Notes: a model not told the origin generated them from the letters alone. A DNA stretch of 64,000 nt from Caloranaerobacter sp. TR13 (GCF_001316435.1 NZ_JXLL01000007.1:1-64000), one strand, 5' to 3'; shown: positions 17,664 through 26,832, counted from the first letter of the stretch. Translations and numbers: made by a program.

Positions 17664-18635
17664 CTATTTAAAAGCTTCTGGATGTATTTTTCTTGCTATT
17701 AATTCTAAACCATCTACTATTCTAGGTCCTGGTCTTGATATTATATTAGGATCTAATATATAAACCCTGTCATTCTTAATAGCATTTATATTTTCATATC
17801 CAATTCTTGCTTTTATACTGTCTACTGTCTTATCTTCTCTATCTTTCGCTGTCAAGTACACATCTGGGTTTCTTTCAATAAGCTGCTCTAAATCAAACTG
17901 AGGATATTTTCCTTGTGCATCTTTAGCAATATTTTCTCCACCTGCTAAATTAATAAGCTCATCAATGAAAGAGCCTGGGCCCGCTGCCATTAACGGTTGA
18001 TCCCACACTTCATAAAACACTTTTACTTTTTTCTTTCCTGCAACTCTTGATAATACAAAATCTCTTTTTGTCATCATGTCAACTATAGTCATTTTAGCAG
18101 CTCTTCCACTATTAGTTATTTTACCTAATTCATCAATTAAATTAATTACATCATCTATAGACTCTGGCTCATAACTTAATACTTTAATACCAGCTTCCTT
18201 TAATCTCTTATTAACTTCTTCCTTGCCCTGTCCATATTGTATTACTAAATCTGGAGATAATTCTATTATTTTTTCAACATTCACATTAAAAGAATCTCCA
18301 ACCTTTTCTTTATTTTTTGCTTCTTCTGGATAATCGCAATAATTTGATACACCAACTACTCTCTCTCCTAAGCCTATTGCAAATAAAATCTCAGTATGGC
18401 TAGGTGCTAAAGAAACTATTCTTTTAGGCTCATTTTCTATTGTCACTTTATTCCCAAAATCATCTTCTACTTCTAATGGATAAATTGTACCAGTAATATT
18501 AGATTCATTATTATTTATTTCACTTTTATCATCAATATTTTCTTCTTTCTTTTTAACACAACCTGTAAATGCGCCCATAATTAATACTAAAGATAATAAT
18601 AAAACTAATACCTTAGCAAATTTGCTTTTAATCAT
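17664..18635 (-). CDS. Corrinoid/iron-chelate ABC transporter substrate-binding lipoprotein
   Basis: This 323-residue protein has a lipoprotein signal peptide with lipobox AFTGC at about residues 22-26. The mature part is a class III (BtuF/FhuD-like) binding protein: the RIVSLAPSHTEILFAIGLGERVVGVSNYCDYP stretch (residues about 69-100) and the long backbone helix are typical. The NYCDYP motif is frequent in BtuF. Together with the adjacent adenosyltransferase gene this favours cobalamin or cobinamide as cargo. It is anchored on the outer face of the membrane. Ribosome binding site GGAGGGAG. Confidence 0.92.
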   Translation of the reverse strand: MIKSKFAKVLVLLLSLVLIMGAFTGCVKKKEENIDDKSEINNNESNITGTIYPLEVEDDFGNKVTIENEPKRIVSLAPSHTEILFAIGLGERVVGVSNYCDYPEEAKNKEKVGDSFNVNVEKIIELSPDLVIQYGQGKEEVNKRLKEAGIKVLSYEPESIDDVINLIDELGKITNSGRAAKMTIVDMMTKRDFVLSRVAGKKKVKVFYEVWDQPLMAAGPGSFIDELINLAGGENIAKDAQGKYPQFDLEQLIERNPDVYLTAKDREDKTVDSIKARIGYENINAIKNDRVYILDPNIISRPGPRIVDGLELIARKIHPEAFK

Positions 18636-18656
18636 CTTGCTCCCTCCGTTTATTAT

Positions 18657-19187
18657 TTAATATTCGATTCCTTTTCTTGCTGATATGCCTTTTTCAAAAG
18701 GATGTTTAACCATTTTCATTTCACTAACTAAATCTGCCCTATCAAGTATAGCTTCAGGAACATTTCTTCCAGTTAATATAATTTCCATATTTTCAGGTTT
18801 AATGTCTAAAATATGTAAAACCCTATCTATTGAAACTAATTTGTTACTTATAACCCCCATAATTTCATCTAAAATAAGAATGTCACAATCATTTTTCTTA
18901 ATTATTTCTTCAATAAACTCAAAAGCATTACTGATTTTTTTCTTTAATTCTTCCTTTTCAGCTTCATTCATGTTCCAAAAAAACTTTTTTGATTTATCAA
19001 ATCTATATATTTCAAAATCTCCATTAAAATTTTTCGTACTAAATAATTCTCCAGAGTCACGCCCTTTTAGAAATTGTATCATCTTTACTTTGTAGCCATA
19101 GCCAACAGCTCTTAATCCTAATCCTAACGCTGCTGTAGTTTTTCCCTTACCATCCCCTGTATAAACTTGAATCAATCCCTTGTCCAC
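18657..19187 (-). CDS. cobO: Cob(I)alamin adenosyltransferase, CobA/CobO type
   Basis: This 176-residue P-loop enzyme adds the adenosyl group to the cobalt of corrinoids to make the coenzyme form. The N-terminal QVYTGDGKGKTTAALGLGLRA contains the modified P-loop, and LILDEIMG is the Walker B region. TGRNVPEAILDRADLVSEM is the family's C-terminal signature. It begins with GTG after AGGAAAG and heads the transport operon, which supports corrinoid as the transported ligand. No cobalamin riboswitch was recognised in the upstream gap. Confidence 0.93.
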   Translation of the reverse strand: MDKGLIQVYTGDGKGKTTAALGLGLRAVGYGYKVKMIQFLKGRDSGELFSTKNFNGDFEIYRFDKSKKFFWNMNEAEKEELKKKISNAFEFIEEIIKKNDCDILILDEIMGVISNKLVSIDRVLHILDIKPENMEIILTGRNVPEAILDRADLVSEMKMVKHPFEKGISARKGIEY

Positions 19188-19242
19188 CTTTCCTGCACCC
19201 CCTTCTTAGTAATACATAAAAATATCAACCCTATCAAAAGGA

Positions 19243-19451
19243 TTAATTGAAAAAAATAACGCTCATAGACAAATCTTTAGAGAAAACATAGAATTATAAT
19301 TTCGAAAAATCCTAACGCACCTAATCAAGACGTCCTGTCTTGTAGGATGCTGGCTTAGCGTCCTACTAAGCCTACGGATTTTTTTGAAATTCTTCATCAA
19401 GTTTTCTTTACTAAAGCTTTGTAATTATTCGCTTATACTTTTTTCAATCAT
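19243..19451. repeat. 209-bp imperfect palindrome (MITE-like or structured RNA element)
   Basis: The 346-base gap upstream of cobO holds no gene but a long imperfect palindrome. The outer arms (ATTGAAAAAA...CGCTCATA... and its mirror) are followed by CTTTAG...AGAAAAC and by ATTTCxAAAAATCC / GGATTTTTxTGAAAT. The core holds two hairpins: CAAGAC-GTCCT-GTCTTG (19325-19341) and GGCTTAG-CGTCCTA-CTAAGCC (19352-19372). Both loops contain GTCCT, and TAGGAT lies between them, so loop-linker pairing is possible. The core is richer in GC than the surroundings. It could be a small non-autonomous mobile element or a three-way-junction RNA. The left outer motif recurs at 46356-46376. Confidence 0.7.
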
Positions 19452-19533
19452 TATAGTTTTTTTGTATACAATAAGTTTTTGAAGCCACAATATGATAATA
19501 TCAAATTGTATTTATTTCTTCAAACTATTTTCT

Positions 19534-20847
19534 CTATATTTTTAATATAAAATTCTCTTTATTTACAGCTTCATCAACTTTTTTAACTACACTATTCTCA
19601 TCACCTTTTAATACCATTACTTTAGTTTGTTTATCTTTTTTAGTTTTAATATTTACTGTTGAATCTTTAAACTTATCATTATCCATTATAATCCAATACA
19701 AATCCTGTCCTAATTTTTCAACATATAATTCTCCAGCCCTAATATATCTATCGTTAAACATGACATTACAACCTCTATTATTGCTAATAGAAATTTTTTC
19801 TACATTACTAGCAATAATACTATAAATATTTACCATTTTTTTGTGCCTTGCTCTCATAGTTCTTCTAGCTCTTCTGACATTTAAAATACTAGATAAAATA
19901 CCCCCGCATTCCTTTAAAATCTCAACATGATCACTTTTTATTTTGTATCTATCTCCATATACTGTATAAACACTGTCCTCTATTACTGTTCCATCTCCTC
20001 TAATTGTATAAATTGCATATTTAGGCTTGCCATCAAACCATTTAATAGATTTAGGTACCTTTTCTACACACAAATACTTTTTAGTCTTTTTTCCTGTACC
20101 TGTTATAAGATAAATTTTTATGCTTTTTCGATACAATTCTTGTACGCTTTTATTTAAAATATTCAAGAACTCATTTTGACTACTGATTTGAGAAATAGGT
20201 ATAAATCGCACAAATCTATTGTTGTTTTCTATAAATAGATAATCTCCATACTCATTACTAGGTAACAAATCTTTGATTGACGGAAAATAATTGTGCAACA
20301 AACTTAAATTATCCTTTTCTCTATGAATAATCTTTAGAACCCAAATAAAACCTTCCCATAGAATTTTATAAAATGTACTTTCGTTATATTCTTTATAAGG
20401 CAACTCTCCTCCTTCCCAAAAATAGTATGCATTTGCTGACCCACTATTAGGCGTTGCAATCATAACAAGTTTGTCTACATCGTTCTGATAATAATCACTC
20501 TGAATATATGCTCTTGCAACTATACCTCCCATACTATGACAAATAATATTAACTTTTTCTTTTTTTGTCTTCTCTTTTGCTTTTTTAATTACAGGAATTA
20601 AATATTTTTGTGCAGAATAAGCATTTTCTTTTCTCCAATCATAAAATGCTATAAAAAGATTTTCATCAAGCCTATATCCTAATTTATTAAGGTCTTCTAT
20701 TATTGGTCTATACACATAGTCAGCTGGCCCAAATCTAAATTTTCCTGTGCCAGGAATTATATCACTACCAATAGAACCAAAAAGTCCAGGTATAAAAACT
20801 ATTGGATATTCATCAGATTCTTTAATTAAACTCCTAAAAAAGAACAT
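19534..20847 (-). CDS. Lecithin-cholesterol acyltransferase/lipase-like alpha/beta hydrolase
   Basis: This 437-residue protein has an N-terminal alpha/beta hydrolase domain like LCAT/PGAP1-type lipases. It shows an oxyanion region PIVFIPGLFGSIGSD (residues about 15-29), a nucleophile elbow CHSMGG near residue 105 and VMIATPNSGSANAYYFWEGGE after it. A GDGTVIEDSV motif near residue 290 probably supplies the acid residue, and SDHVEIL the histidine. The last 100 residues form a beta-rich tail with no recognised domain. There is no signal peptide, so it may act inside the cell on lipids or esters. It is monocistronic between the palindromic element and ogt. Confidence 0.8.
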   Translation of the reverse strand: MFFFRSLIKESDEYPIVFIPGLFGSIGSDIIPGTGKFRFGPADYVYRPIIEDLNKLGYRLDENLFIAFYDWRKENAYSAQKYLIPVIKKAKEKTKKEKVNIICHSMGGIVARAYIQSDYYQNDVDKLVMIATPNSGSANAYYFWEGGELPYKEYNESTFYKILWEGFIWVLKIIHREKDNLSLLHNYFPSIKDLLPSNEYGDYLFIENNNRFVRFIPISQISSQNEFLNILNKSVQELYRKSIKIYLITGTGKKTKKYLCVEKVPKSIKWFDGKPKYAIYTIRGDGTVIEDSVYTVYGDRYKIKSDHVEILKECGGILSSILNVRRARRTMRARHKKMVNIYSIIASNVEKISISNNRGCNVMFNDRYIRAGELYVEKLGQDLYWIIMDNDKFKDSTVNIKTKKDKQTKVMVLKGDENSVVKKVDEAVNKENFILKI

Positions 20848-20916
20848 CCTACCACCTTCTATGTCTTTTTTTACATATTATGCAGTAGGATGCTAAAATG
20901 CACAAAAATAAAACTG

Positions 20917-21450
20917 CTAATTCTTAACAATATATTTTTCTTTCCTTACTTCTATTTTAACGCCTTCAAGCTTTAGTAATTTAATTTTATAATCGATTCC
21001 TCCTCCATATCCACCTATCTCTCTATTATTATTTATAACTCTATGACATGGAACAATAATAGGAATAGGATTTTTGTTATTTGCTCCGCCAACAGCTCTA
21101 AACCCGTTTGGTTTCCCTATTGCCAAAGCTATATCTTTATAAGACCTTACACTCCCATACGGAATCTTAATTAGCTGTTCCCATACTTTTTTCTGAAATT
21201 CTGTACCATAAAATTCTACTGGTATATCAAACTTTTTTAGTTTTCCTTTCAGATATGACTTTATTTGTAAACTATACTCTAGCTCTTCACCATTGTACTC
21301 ACTAATTTCATCAAAATATATTTTAAGCCAATTAAAAAAATCCTTTTTTTCTTCAGTATGTAAACTTAACTTTACTAAACCTCTGCTAGTAAAAGCCAAA
21401 TGAATTTCACCAAGCAAATCTGAATTGAAACTGTAATAATAGGCTCTCAT
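20917..21450 (-). CDS. ogt: Methylated-DNA-protein cysteine methyltransferase
   Basis: This 177-residue protein repairs O6-alkylguanine by accepting the alkyl group on a cysteine. The active site PCHRVI places the acceptor at Cys135, with IPYGSVRSYKDIA (helix-turn-helix) and RAVGGANNKNP just before it. GGYGGG after the active site is also conserved. Length is normal for the one-domain enzyme with a short N-terminal ribonuclease-like part. It follows DUF2225 by 8 bases, so the two are co-transcribed. Confidence 0.95.
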   Translation of the reverse strand: MRAYYYSFNSDLLGEIHLAFTSRGLVKLSLHTEEKKDFFNWLKIYFDEISEYNGEELEYSLQIKSYLKGKLKKFDIPVEFYGTEFQKKVWEQLIKIPYGSVRSYKDIALAIGKPNGFRAVGGANNKNPIPIIVPCHRVINNNREIGGYGGGIDYKIKLLKLEGVKIEVRKEKYIVKN

Positions 21451-21458
21451 TTAAGTTC

Positions 21459-22121
21459 CTACCTTTCTCCTTTAACTAAATACCATTGATCTCTCACTAG
21501 CTTGTCTAATCTTGGGTTATTCTTAATAGCTCTATTAGATATAACTCTACTAAACCATGTTAGAGCTTCTTCTCTATCTCCTAACCTTCTATGTAATTCT
21601 CCAATTAAATAAGCTAATGATAATTCATCAAAAGGAGATGAAGGAATATCTTCATTGTAATATGCATTCCTAAAAAGTTCTGCGCTTAATCTCAAGAATC
21701 TCTCCTCTTCCTTATCTCCATTCAGCCTATTCATCCAAGCTAGTCTTAAAGTTATATTTCCTAAGTCATATTTTTTAAAGTTTAATAGTTGACCACAATA
21801 TAAAGCTAACTTATAACATGTAATTGCTTCATCAACACTTCTTTTTAAAGAAAACTCTCTTTTCATCCATTTATTTGATACATTCTGCTTAATTACTTCA
21901 ATATCTTTGGATTTTATCTTATCAAACCTATCCTCTAGTGCAGCATATCCACACTCTGGACAAACAAACACGCTATATTTTAAAGGATTCTCGCCTTTAT
22001 AATATGTAAAAAAATCAGTATCTCTTTTTTCAACTCTAAGTTTAGAACGCTTAACTTTACTCGTAGTAAAATCATTTTTACAAACAGGACATTTTATCTT
22101 TTTTGAATATAGCTCCTCCAT
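21459..22121 (-). CDS. DUF2225 zinc-ribbon protein
   Basis: This 220-residue protein belongs to the DUF2225 family. It starts with a zinc ribbon using CPVCKNDF (residues about 10-17) and CPECGYAA (about 54-61). A helical, TPR-like region follows, with LAYLIGELHRRLGDREEALTWFSRVISN near residues 165-195. The molecular role of the family is unknown. It is cytoplasmic, with no signal. The ribosome binding site is GGAGGGG, and it is coupled to ogt downstream. Confidence 0.85.
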   Translation of the reverse strand: MEELYSKKIKCPVCKNDFTTSKVKRSKLRVEKRDTDFFTYYKGENPLKYSVFVCPECGYAALEDRFDKIKSKDIEVIKQNVSNKWMKREFSLKRSVDEAITCYKLALYCGQLLNFKKYDLGNITLRLAWMNRLNGDKEEERFLRLSAELFRNAYYNEDIPSSPFDELSLAYLIGELHRRLGDREEALTWFSRVISNRAIKNNPRLDKLVRDQWYLVKGER

Positions 22122-22166
22122 TTTTCCCCTCCATATATTACTAATTATAGTGCAAAATCATTTGAT

Positions 22167-23516
22167 TTAATTTGTTTTATCCTTTTGTTCAGGACCTATC
22201 TTAACAATTTCTTTTCTAGGTTTGTAATAATCACTTGATATAATTTCTGTCTTTATTTTTCTGCCATTTTCATAAACTTCCTTATACGTTTTAACTTTAT
22301 ACCCATATCTACCTTTTTGTAATATATTTTTTGTTCCAGGTTCTAATTTTTCATCAATTCTTATTTCCACTTCTGGTTCTAATACTTGAATAATCTCAGA
22401 TTTTATCTTAACTTCTCTATTTTTATCCTTCTTACCAAAAATCGTTATTGTTAAATTATTATCTTTAACCTCCGAATGTATATATACAGGATAATTTGTA
22501 TTATTACTAAATTTAAAATCTAAATAATCATATGCTACAGTTGCATCTAATCCTTTCTTAACATATGTCGCAGGTATAGAATGAGGATGTCTCTCTTCTA
22601 TTTTAAGATTCGATAATAAAACTGCATTATATAATGTTGTAGAAACCTGACAAACTCCTCCTCCAATACCTGGTGTTAAATCTCCATCTAATATTATTTT
22701 AGCTTCTTTATATCCTGCATTAGCATCTCTAGGACCTGTAGTTTCATTAAAAGAAAAAATCTCTCCAGGTAAAAGAATTTTTCCATTAATACTACTAGAT
22801 GCTAAATTAATATTATGTTTTCTTCCTGGACTACTGCCTGCAAATGTAGTAGTAAAACTTCCTAATCTATCTTTTATTTGCTTTAGCATGTTTTTAGTAA
22901 TTTTAGGTTTTTCTAGATCAACTGGAATTTCTACAAAGCCACCTACTAATACTGCATTTATTATTCTACTTTTTAATTTCTCTCTATTAACCTTTCTGCC
23001 ATATACTTCAGAAAATATTTTAAAACCATTTTTGCTATAAACTATATAAGCATCTTTACTTTCCACATTTATATCTTTTGAGACTTTATTAATTATATTT
23101 ATCAACTTCATATCATTATACAATAAACCCATTTCTATATTATATCCATTAGCTCTAACATATAATATATCTCTAATTCTATTTATTATAGTACCTTGTC
23201 TACCAATTGAAAAAGCTTCGTTGGTAGCCTTGTAATAATCATAAGTAATACCAAGTTCTTTATATTCAATTATATACTTGTAATCTTGATAAATTAATTT
23301 AACAAATTTATTATTAAGCTTATAACCTAACTCTCTTTTTAGATGTATTATAGCATTATTTCTATCTAATCCACCTACATCTATATTGTTAATTTTAACA
23401 CCTTTATATATAGTAGTTATATTTAATGAGATAAATATAAATAAAGTAAATAATAAAATTAAAACAACTAATATAATCAAAAATATTTTTACGAAATATT
23501 TATTTAAATCAAACAT
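22167..23516 (-). CDS. VanW family cell-wall protein with G5 domain
   Basis: This 449-residue protein has one N-terminal membrane anchor (residues about 10-33) and a YoaR/peptidoglycan-binding-like region starting VKINNIDVGGLDR. The VanW domain runs from about 225 to 365 (FTTTFAGSSPGRKHNINLASSSINGKILLPGE, GGGVCQVSTTLYNAVLLSNL). A C-terminal G5 domain lies at about 370-440. The architecture implies an exported, wall-associated protein. Despite the name, VanW alone does not mean vancomycin resistance, and no van genes are present. It follows the FtsA-like gene across a 100-base spacer with a hairpin. Confidence 0.9.
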   Translation of the reverse strand: MFDLNKYFVKIFLIILVVLILLFTLFIFISLNITTIYKGVKINNIDVGGLDRNNAIIHLKRELGYKLNNKFVKLIYQDYKYIIEYKELGITYDYYKATNEAFSIGRQGTIINRIRDILYVRANGYNIEMGLLYNDMKLINIINKVSKDINVESKDAYIVYSKNGFKIFSEVYGRKVNREKLKSRIINAVLVGGFVEIPVDLEKPKITKNMLKQIKDRLGSFTTTFAGSSPGRKHNINLASSSINGKILLPGEIFSFNETTGPRDANAGYKEAKIILDGDLTPGIGGGVCQVSTTLYNAVLLSNLKIEERHPHSIPATYVKKGLDATVAYDYLDFKFSNNTNYPVYIHSEVKDNNLTITIFGKKDKNREVKIKSEIIQVLEPEVEIRIDEKLEPGTKNILQKGRYGYKVKTYKEVYENGRKIKTEIISSDYYKPRKEIVKIGPEQKDKTN

Positions 23517-23527
23517 AATATGCCCCC

Positions 23528-23599
23528 TTAGACAGTAATATCAATATCTTATTAAATATTATTAATTAATTGATATTTATATGAAAATTAACTGTCTAA
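23528..23599. repeat. Inverted repeat in the leader of the VanW gene
   Basis: TTAGACAGT and ACTGTCTAA face each other 54 bases apart, and AATATCAAT and ATTGATATT nest inside. The right-hand arm lies just upstream of the GGGGG ribosome binding site on the minus strand. There is no T-run, so it is not a typical terminator. It could be a leader hairpin or an operator. Confidence 0.55.
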
Positions 23600-23616
23600 A
23601 AGAGGCCATCTGTATA

Positions 23617-25602
23617 TCACTTTGCCCAATATATATTTATAGTATCACCATTTCTTAATTCTTGCATCAACTCAGCCTTTTTGCCATTTACTTCTAGCTT
23701 TAACATCCCCATAGGTTTTGATAAATCAAAATCGATATAATCAAAAATATCAACAAATATAAAACTCTCTTTTTCATAAGAAATAACTTTATCTTCACCA
23801 TTAACTTTTAATGTAATTGTATTATGCCTATTAATTTTTTCAATATCTTTTTCTTCAACAGAAATTTTATCATTATTTTTAAGTTCACAATCACTTGATA
23901 CTTTATTACCATTAACAAATATTTCATTTTCTTCAGTACTTATATTTCGTTCCATTAGCAACTCAAATAAAGTCTTTATTTCATCATATACAATTTCATC
24001 ATTTTCATTGATTATAATATTTTTATCTACCTCTATTCCATTTACAACTATTTTTTTGATTAAACCTATTTTCTCCCCATTTAAAAATACACATTTATTT
24101 ATATCTACTAAATCATAAAGTCTAGGTATTACTTTTTTACCTTTCGTAGCTGCTTCAATAATAACTTCATCTCCATTATCTAATTTATGCTCTAAATTAG
24201 CAGGTTTTCTATTAACAAATATCTTTGCTGCTTGTCCAACCTCTCCTTTAATTATTTTTTCTTTACCATTTATAAAACATTTAAAGTTATCTCCTCTCTT
24301 AGGTATAAGATTTCTTGGATTATATCCAATAAGTACAAGCACATCTGATACTTTCACCTTTTTAGAATTGAACAGCTTTACCTTTTTGCCATTGACGATT
24401 ATCTCTAAAAAATCTTTATATTTACTTTGTATTGCAGTAATAGCTATTCCTATTGGAGTAATTGCATGAGGTCCATTTAATTCTTCTGGTATACCCTCTA
24501 TATTTTCAATAGAATTTGTATCTCTGATAGCAACTCTCTCTTTTGGTAAATTTAAAAAATTAGCAACCAAATCAGGTAGCCTTGGTATATTACTACCCCC
24601 CCCTATCAAAAAAACGGCGCTAGGAGATTTATCGTTATATTCAAGTATTCGTTTTGCAATTTCTTTTGCTAAATTTTCAATAGATTCTGTTATGCTATCT
24701 AATATTTCTTCACTTGTAAGCTCATGTTCTATTCCAACTATATCTGTAAATTTATGTTTGATTTCCTTATTTAGATTTACTTTTAATTTTTCAGCAGTAT
24801 CATAATCTAGTAAATAAGTTTTTGCAATTTGTTCCGTAATTTCATCTCCAGCAATAGAAGCCATTGCGTATGCTACTATTGTTCCATCTTTGGTAATTGC
24901 TATATCTGAGGTTCCAGCACCAATGTCAACAAGAGCAAGATTTAATAGCCTAAGATTTTTCTTAATAGCTACATTAATAGCTGCAATTGGTTCTAAAGTA
25001 ATATTTATTACTTCTAAGTTTACTCTATTCATTACCGTATATAAACTATCTACAACTACATGAGGTAAAAATGTAGCTAACAAATCGACACCTATTTTAC
25101 TTCCTCTATGCCCTTCCAATTTTTCTATAAAATTATCATCTAGATAATAATTTACTACTGTATAACCAACACAATAATATTTAGATTCTTCCATACCTTT
25201 ATTAGACTCTAATAGTTCTTGTGCCTTTTGTACAGCTTCCATTTCTAAACTTTCTATCATTGTTTTATCTATTTCTGCTCCTATTTCTGTATTTCTATCA
25301 ACTCTTACTCTGTAAGTCTTAAGTGCCCTACCTGCTGCAGCTATTGCAACTTTATCTAATTTTTTACCAACTTTGTTTTCTAAACTTTGTTTTACTTCCT
25401 TAACTATTTTAGCAACACCGTTTATATCATGAATTTGCCCATCATACATGCTTCTTTCTTCATGCTCTTTGATTTCACTGGCTATAATTTTAAATATTCC
25501 TTCATCATCATAGATTCCTACTAATCCAATAACAGTTCTTGTTCCTATATCTAAAGAAAAAATCAATCTTTCTTTATCTATATTAGAAATCTCATAGACC
25601 AC
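23617..25602 (-). CDS. FtsA/PilM-like actin-fold ATPase with beta-grasp-like repeat tail
   Basis: This is a 661-residue protein. Residues 1-400 match the FtsA/actin-like ATPase fold: phosphate 1 motif FSLDIGTRTVIGLVG near residue 15, phosphate 2 motif LALVDIGAGTSDIAI near 225, and adenosine motif AVFLIGGGSNIPRLP near 335. The remaining about 260 residues contain four to five repeats of a short unit with a VNGxxV core and a (K/D)NGDxI end (e.g. IFVNRKPANLEHKLDNGDEV). They resemble ThiS/MoaD-like or SLBB-like beta-grasp domains. The start GTG at 25602 fits AGGGGTG; a GTG at 25611 is less well placed. It is probably cytosolic and related to division or envelope assembly by fold only. Confidence 0.8.
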   Translation of the reverse strand: MVYEISNIDKERLIFSLDIGTRTVIGLVGIYDDEGIFKIIASEIKEHEERSMYDGQIHDINGVAKIVKEVKQSLENKVGKKLDKVAIAAAGRALKTYRVRVDRNTEIGAEIDKTMIESLEMEAVQKAQELLESNKGMEESKYYCVGYTVVNYYLDDNFIEKLEGHRGSKIGVDLLATFLPHVVVDSLYTVMNRVNLEVINITLEPIAAINVAIKKNLRLLNLALVDIGAGTSDIAITKDGTIVAYAMASIAGDEITEQIAKTYLLDYDTAEKLKVNLNKEIKHKFTDIVGIEHELTSEEILDSITESIENLAKEIAKRILEYNDKSPSAVFLIGGGSNIPRLPDLVANFLNLPKERVAIRDTNSIENIEGIPEELNGPHAITPIGIAITAIQSKYKDFLEIIVNGKKVKLFNSKKVKVSDVLVLIGYNPRNLIPKRGDNFKCFINGKEKIIKGEVGQAAKIFVNRKPANLEHKLDNGDEVIIEAATKGKKVIPRLYDLVDINKCVFLNGEKIGLIKKIVVNGIEVDKNIIINENDEIVYDEIKTLFELLMERNISTEENEIFVNGNKVSSDCELKNNDKISVEEKDIEKINRHNTITLKVNGEDKVISYEKESFIFVDIFDYIDFDLSKPMGMLKLEVNGKKAELMQELRNGDTINIYWAK

Positions 25603-25676
25603 TTGAAACACCCCTTTTATATTTTAACCAATTAAACCTATTCTCCATAAATCACTATAATTCCTTTTATAATGTC

Positions 25677-25702
25677 AAAAAAAGTCCCTTAATGGGACTT
25701 TT
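25677..25702 (-). terminator. Terminator after the anchored hypothetical gene
   Basis: AAAAGTCCC and GGGACTTTT form a 9-bp stem with a 5-base loop, followed on the minus strand by TTTT. It lies a few bases past the stop at 25711. Confidence 0.9.
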
Positions 25703-25710
25703 CAGATAAT

Positions 25711-26280
25711 TTACTTCTGTTCATCTAATTTTTTAATAGCTTCATCACAAATTTTTTCTAATTTCTTATATGAATCTCTGATAAAATATCTAGGCTTTTT
25801 TTGATAAAATGAATTTTCTTCATAAAAGTCGGTAAGCGTCGTATATAATCTAGTACTTGCTATTTTCTTCAATACTTGCCTGTCATAATCAGAAAACCCT
25901 TCTTTACTCAAAACAAATGATCGTTCTAATCTATATATATATCCTTCTAACTTAATAACGTCAAAATCAAAATTACTGTTTAACTCCCCAGCAAATCCCA
26001 ATGGAAGATCACACAAATTCAATTTTCTTTCAATATCATTTAAAGTTTGTATTACATATCTTCTGTCTTTAAGTTTTTCTTCATCTACCTTAACCAGTTT
26101 ATCTTCTAATTCTGATAGAATAATATTAACTGTTCCAGCAGCACTAAAATTACTTATTTTCAAAAATCTATCAATCTTTTTTTGTTTATCAAACAATGTA
26201 CTTAATAAAAAAATATTAAGCAAAATAGATATGCATAGTAAAATAGGCAAACTTTTATTAATAAGTTCTTTTATCTTCAT
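25711..26280 (-). CDS. Hypothetical membrane-anchored protein
   Basis: This 189-residue protein has one N-terminal transmembrane segment (about residues 9-27, LPILLCISILLNIFLLSTLF) followed by a mostly helical, charged domain with many Lys/Asp/Glu. I do not recognise a family. The frame extends 14 codons further, overlapping the upstream acetyltransferase gene, but the ATG at 26280 (MKIKELINK) lies beyond that gene's stop and has an AGGGGG sequence upstream. The domain should face outward if the N-terminal segment is an anchor. Its place after a GNAT gene gives no clear function. Confidence 0.7.
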   Translation of the reverse strand: MKIKELINKSLPILLCISILLNIFLLSTLFDKQKKIDRFLKISNFSAAGTVNIILSELEDKLVKVDEEKLKDRRYVIQTLNDIERKLNLCDLPLGFAGELNSNFDFDVIKLEGYIYRLERSFVLSKEGFSDYDRQVLKKIASTRLYTTLTDFYEENSFYQKKPRYFIRDSYKKLEKICDEAIKKLDEQK

Positions 26281-26302
26281 ATAATTAGCTATCCCCCTGA
26301 AC

Positions 26303-26779
26303 CTAATTTCCTTTATCCTCAATCTGCTCTAGTATAATAGTTCTAGGCAAAAATCCATATTTCTCATAAAATGATAGAACTTCTTCATTACCTACACTTA
26401 CTCCTATACATATTGATTTGACCTTATTTAATTTCATCCAATCTAGTGCATTTTTCATAAACTTATTACCAATTCCCTGCTTTCTATAATCTGGTTCAAT
26501 ATATAGCGATTCAATTTCTCCTATATTTCTATCATTTATTGTACTAATGCAATAACCAACATTTTTGTTTTTCTCTATATCTCTTGCAATTTCAATTTTC
26601 ATGAGACCTTTTTTAGCTTTATCTATTAATCCTTTTTTTCTAACTTCAAATGAAAATTTTGAAAATTTTTTTGAAAAGTGTTTTGAATTATTCTTATGAT
26701 ACTTATTTAACTTCTCCCATAGAAATCCAATGCTATCTAATAAATCTTCATTGCCAGATATATACTCAATTTTTTTCAT
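26303..26779 (-). CDS. GNAT family N-acetyltransferase
   Basis: This 158-residue protein has a complete GNAT fold. The acetyl-CoA-binding segment is IEPDYRKQGIGNKFMKNALDWM, with the R-x-x-G-x-G/A signature RKQGIG. SFYEKYGFLPRTIIL closes the fold. The frame opens 17 codons earlier, but the ATG at 26779 (MKKIEYISG) lies at good spacing from GGAGGT. Substrate is unknown. It is 53 bases after the HD-domain gene. Confidence 0.88.
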   Translation of the reverse strand: MKKIEYISGNEDLLDSIGFLWEKLNKYHKNNSKHFSKKFSKFSFEVRKKGLIDKAKKGLMKIEIARDIEKNKNVGYCISTINDRNIGEIESLYIEPDYRKQGIGNKFMKNALDWMKLNKVKSICIGVSVGNEEVLSFYEKYGFLPRTIILEQIEDKGN

Positions 26780-26832
26780 TTTGTACCTCCATATTTTAAA
26801 ACTTTTCTTTTTAGTAAGATAATGTATCATTT

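Noticed and set aside
19188-19533. Cobalamin riboswitch upstream of the corrinoid operon
   Set aside because: No B12-box or the usual conserved GCCACTG string was found; the gap is dominated by the palindromic element.
22167-23516. Vancomycin resistance function for the VanW protein
   Set aside because: VanW/G5 proteins are common wall proteins; no vanA/B/H/X/R/S genes are present.
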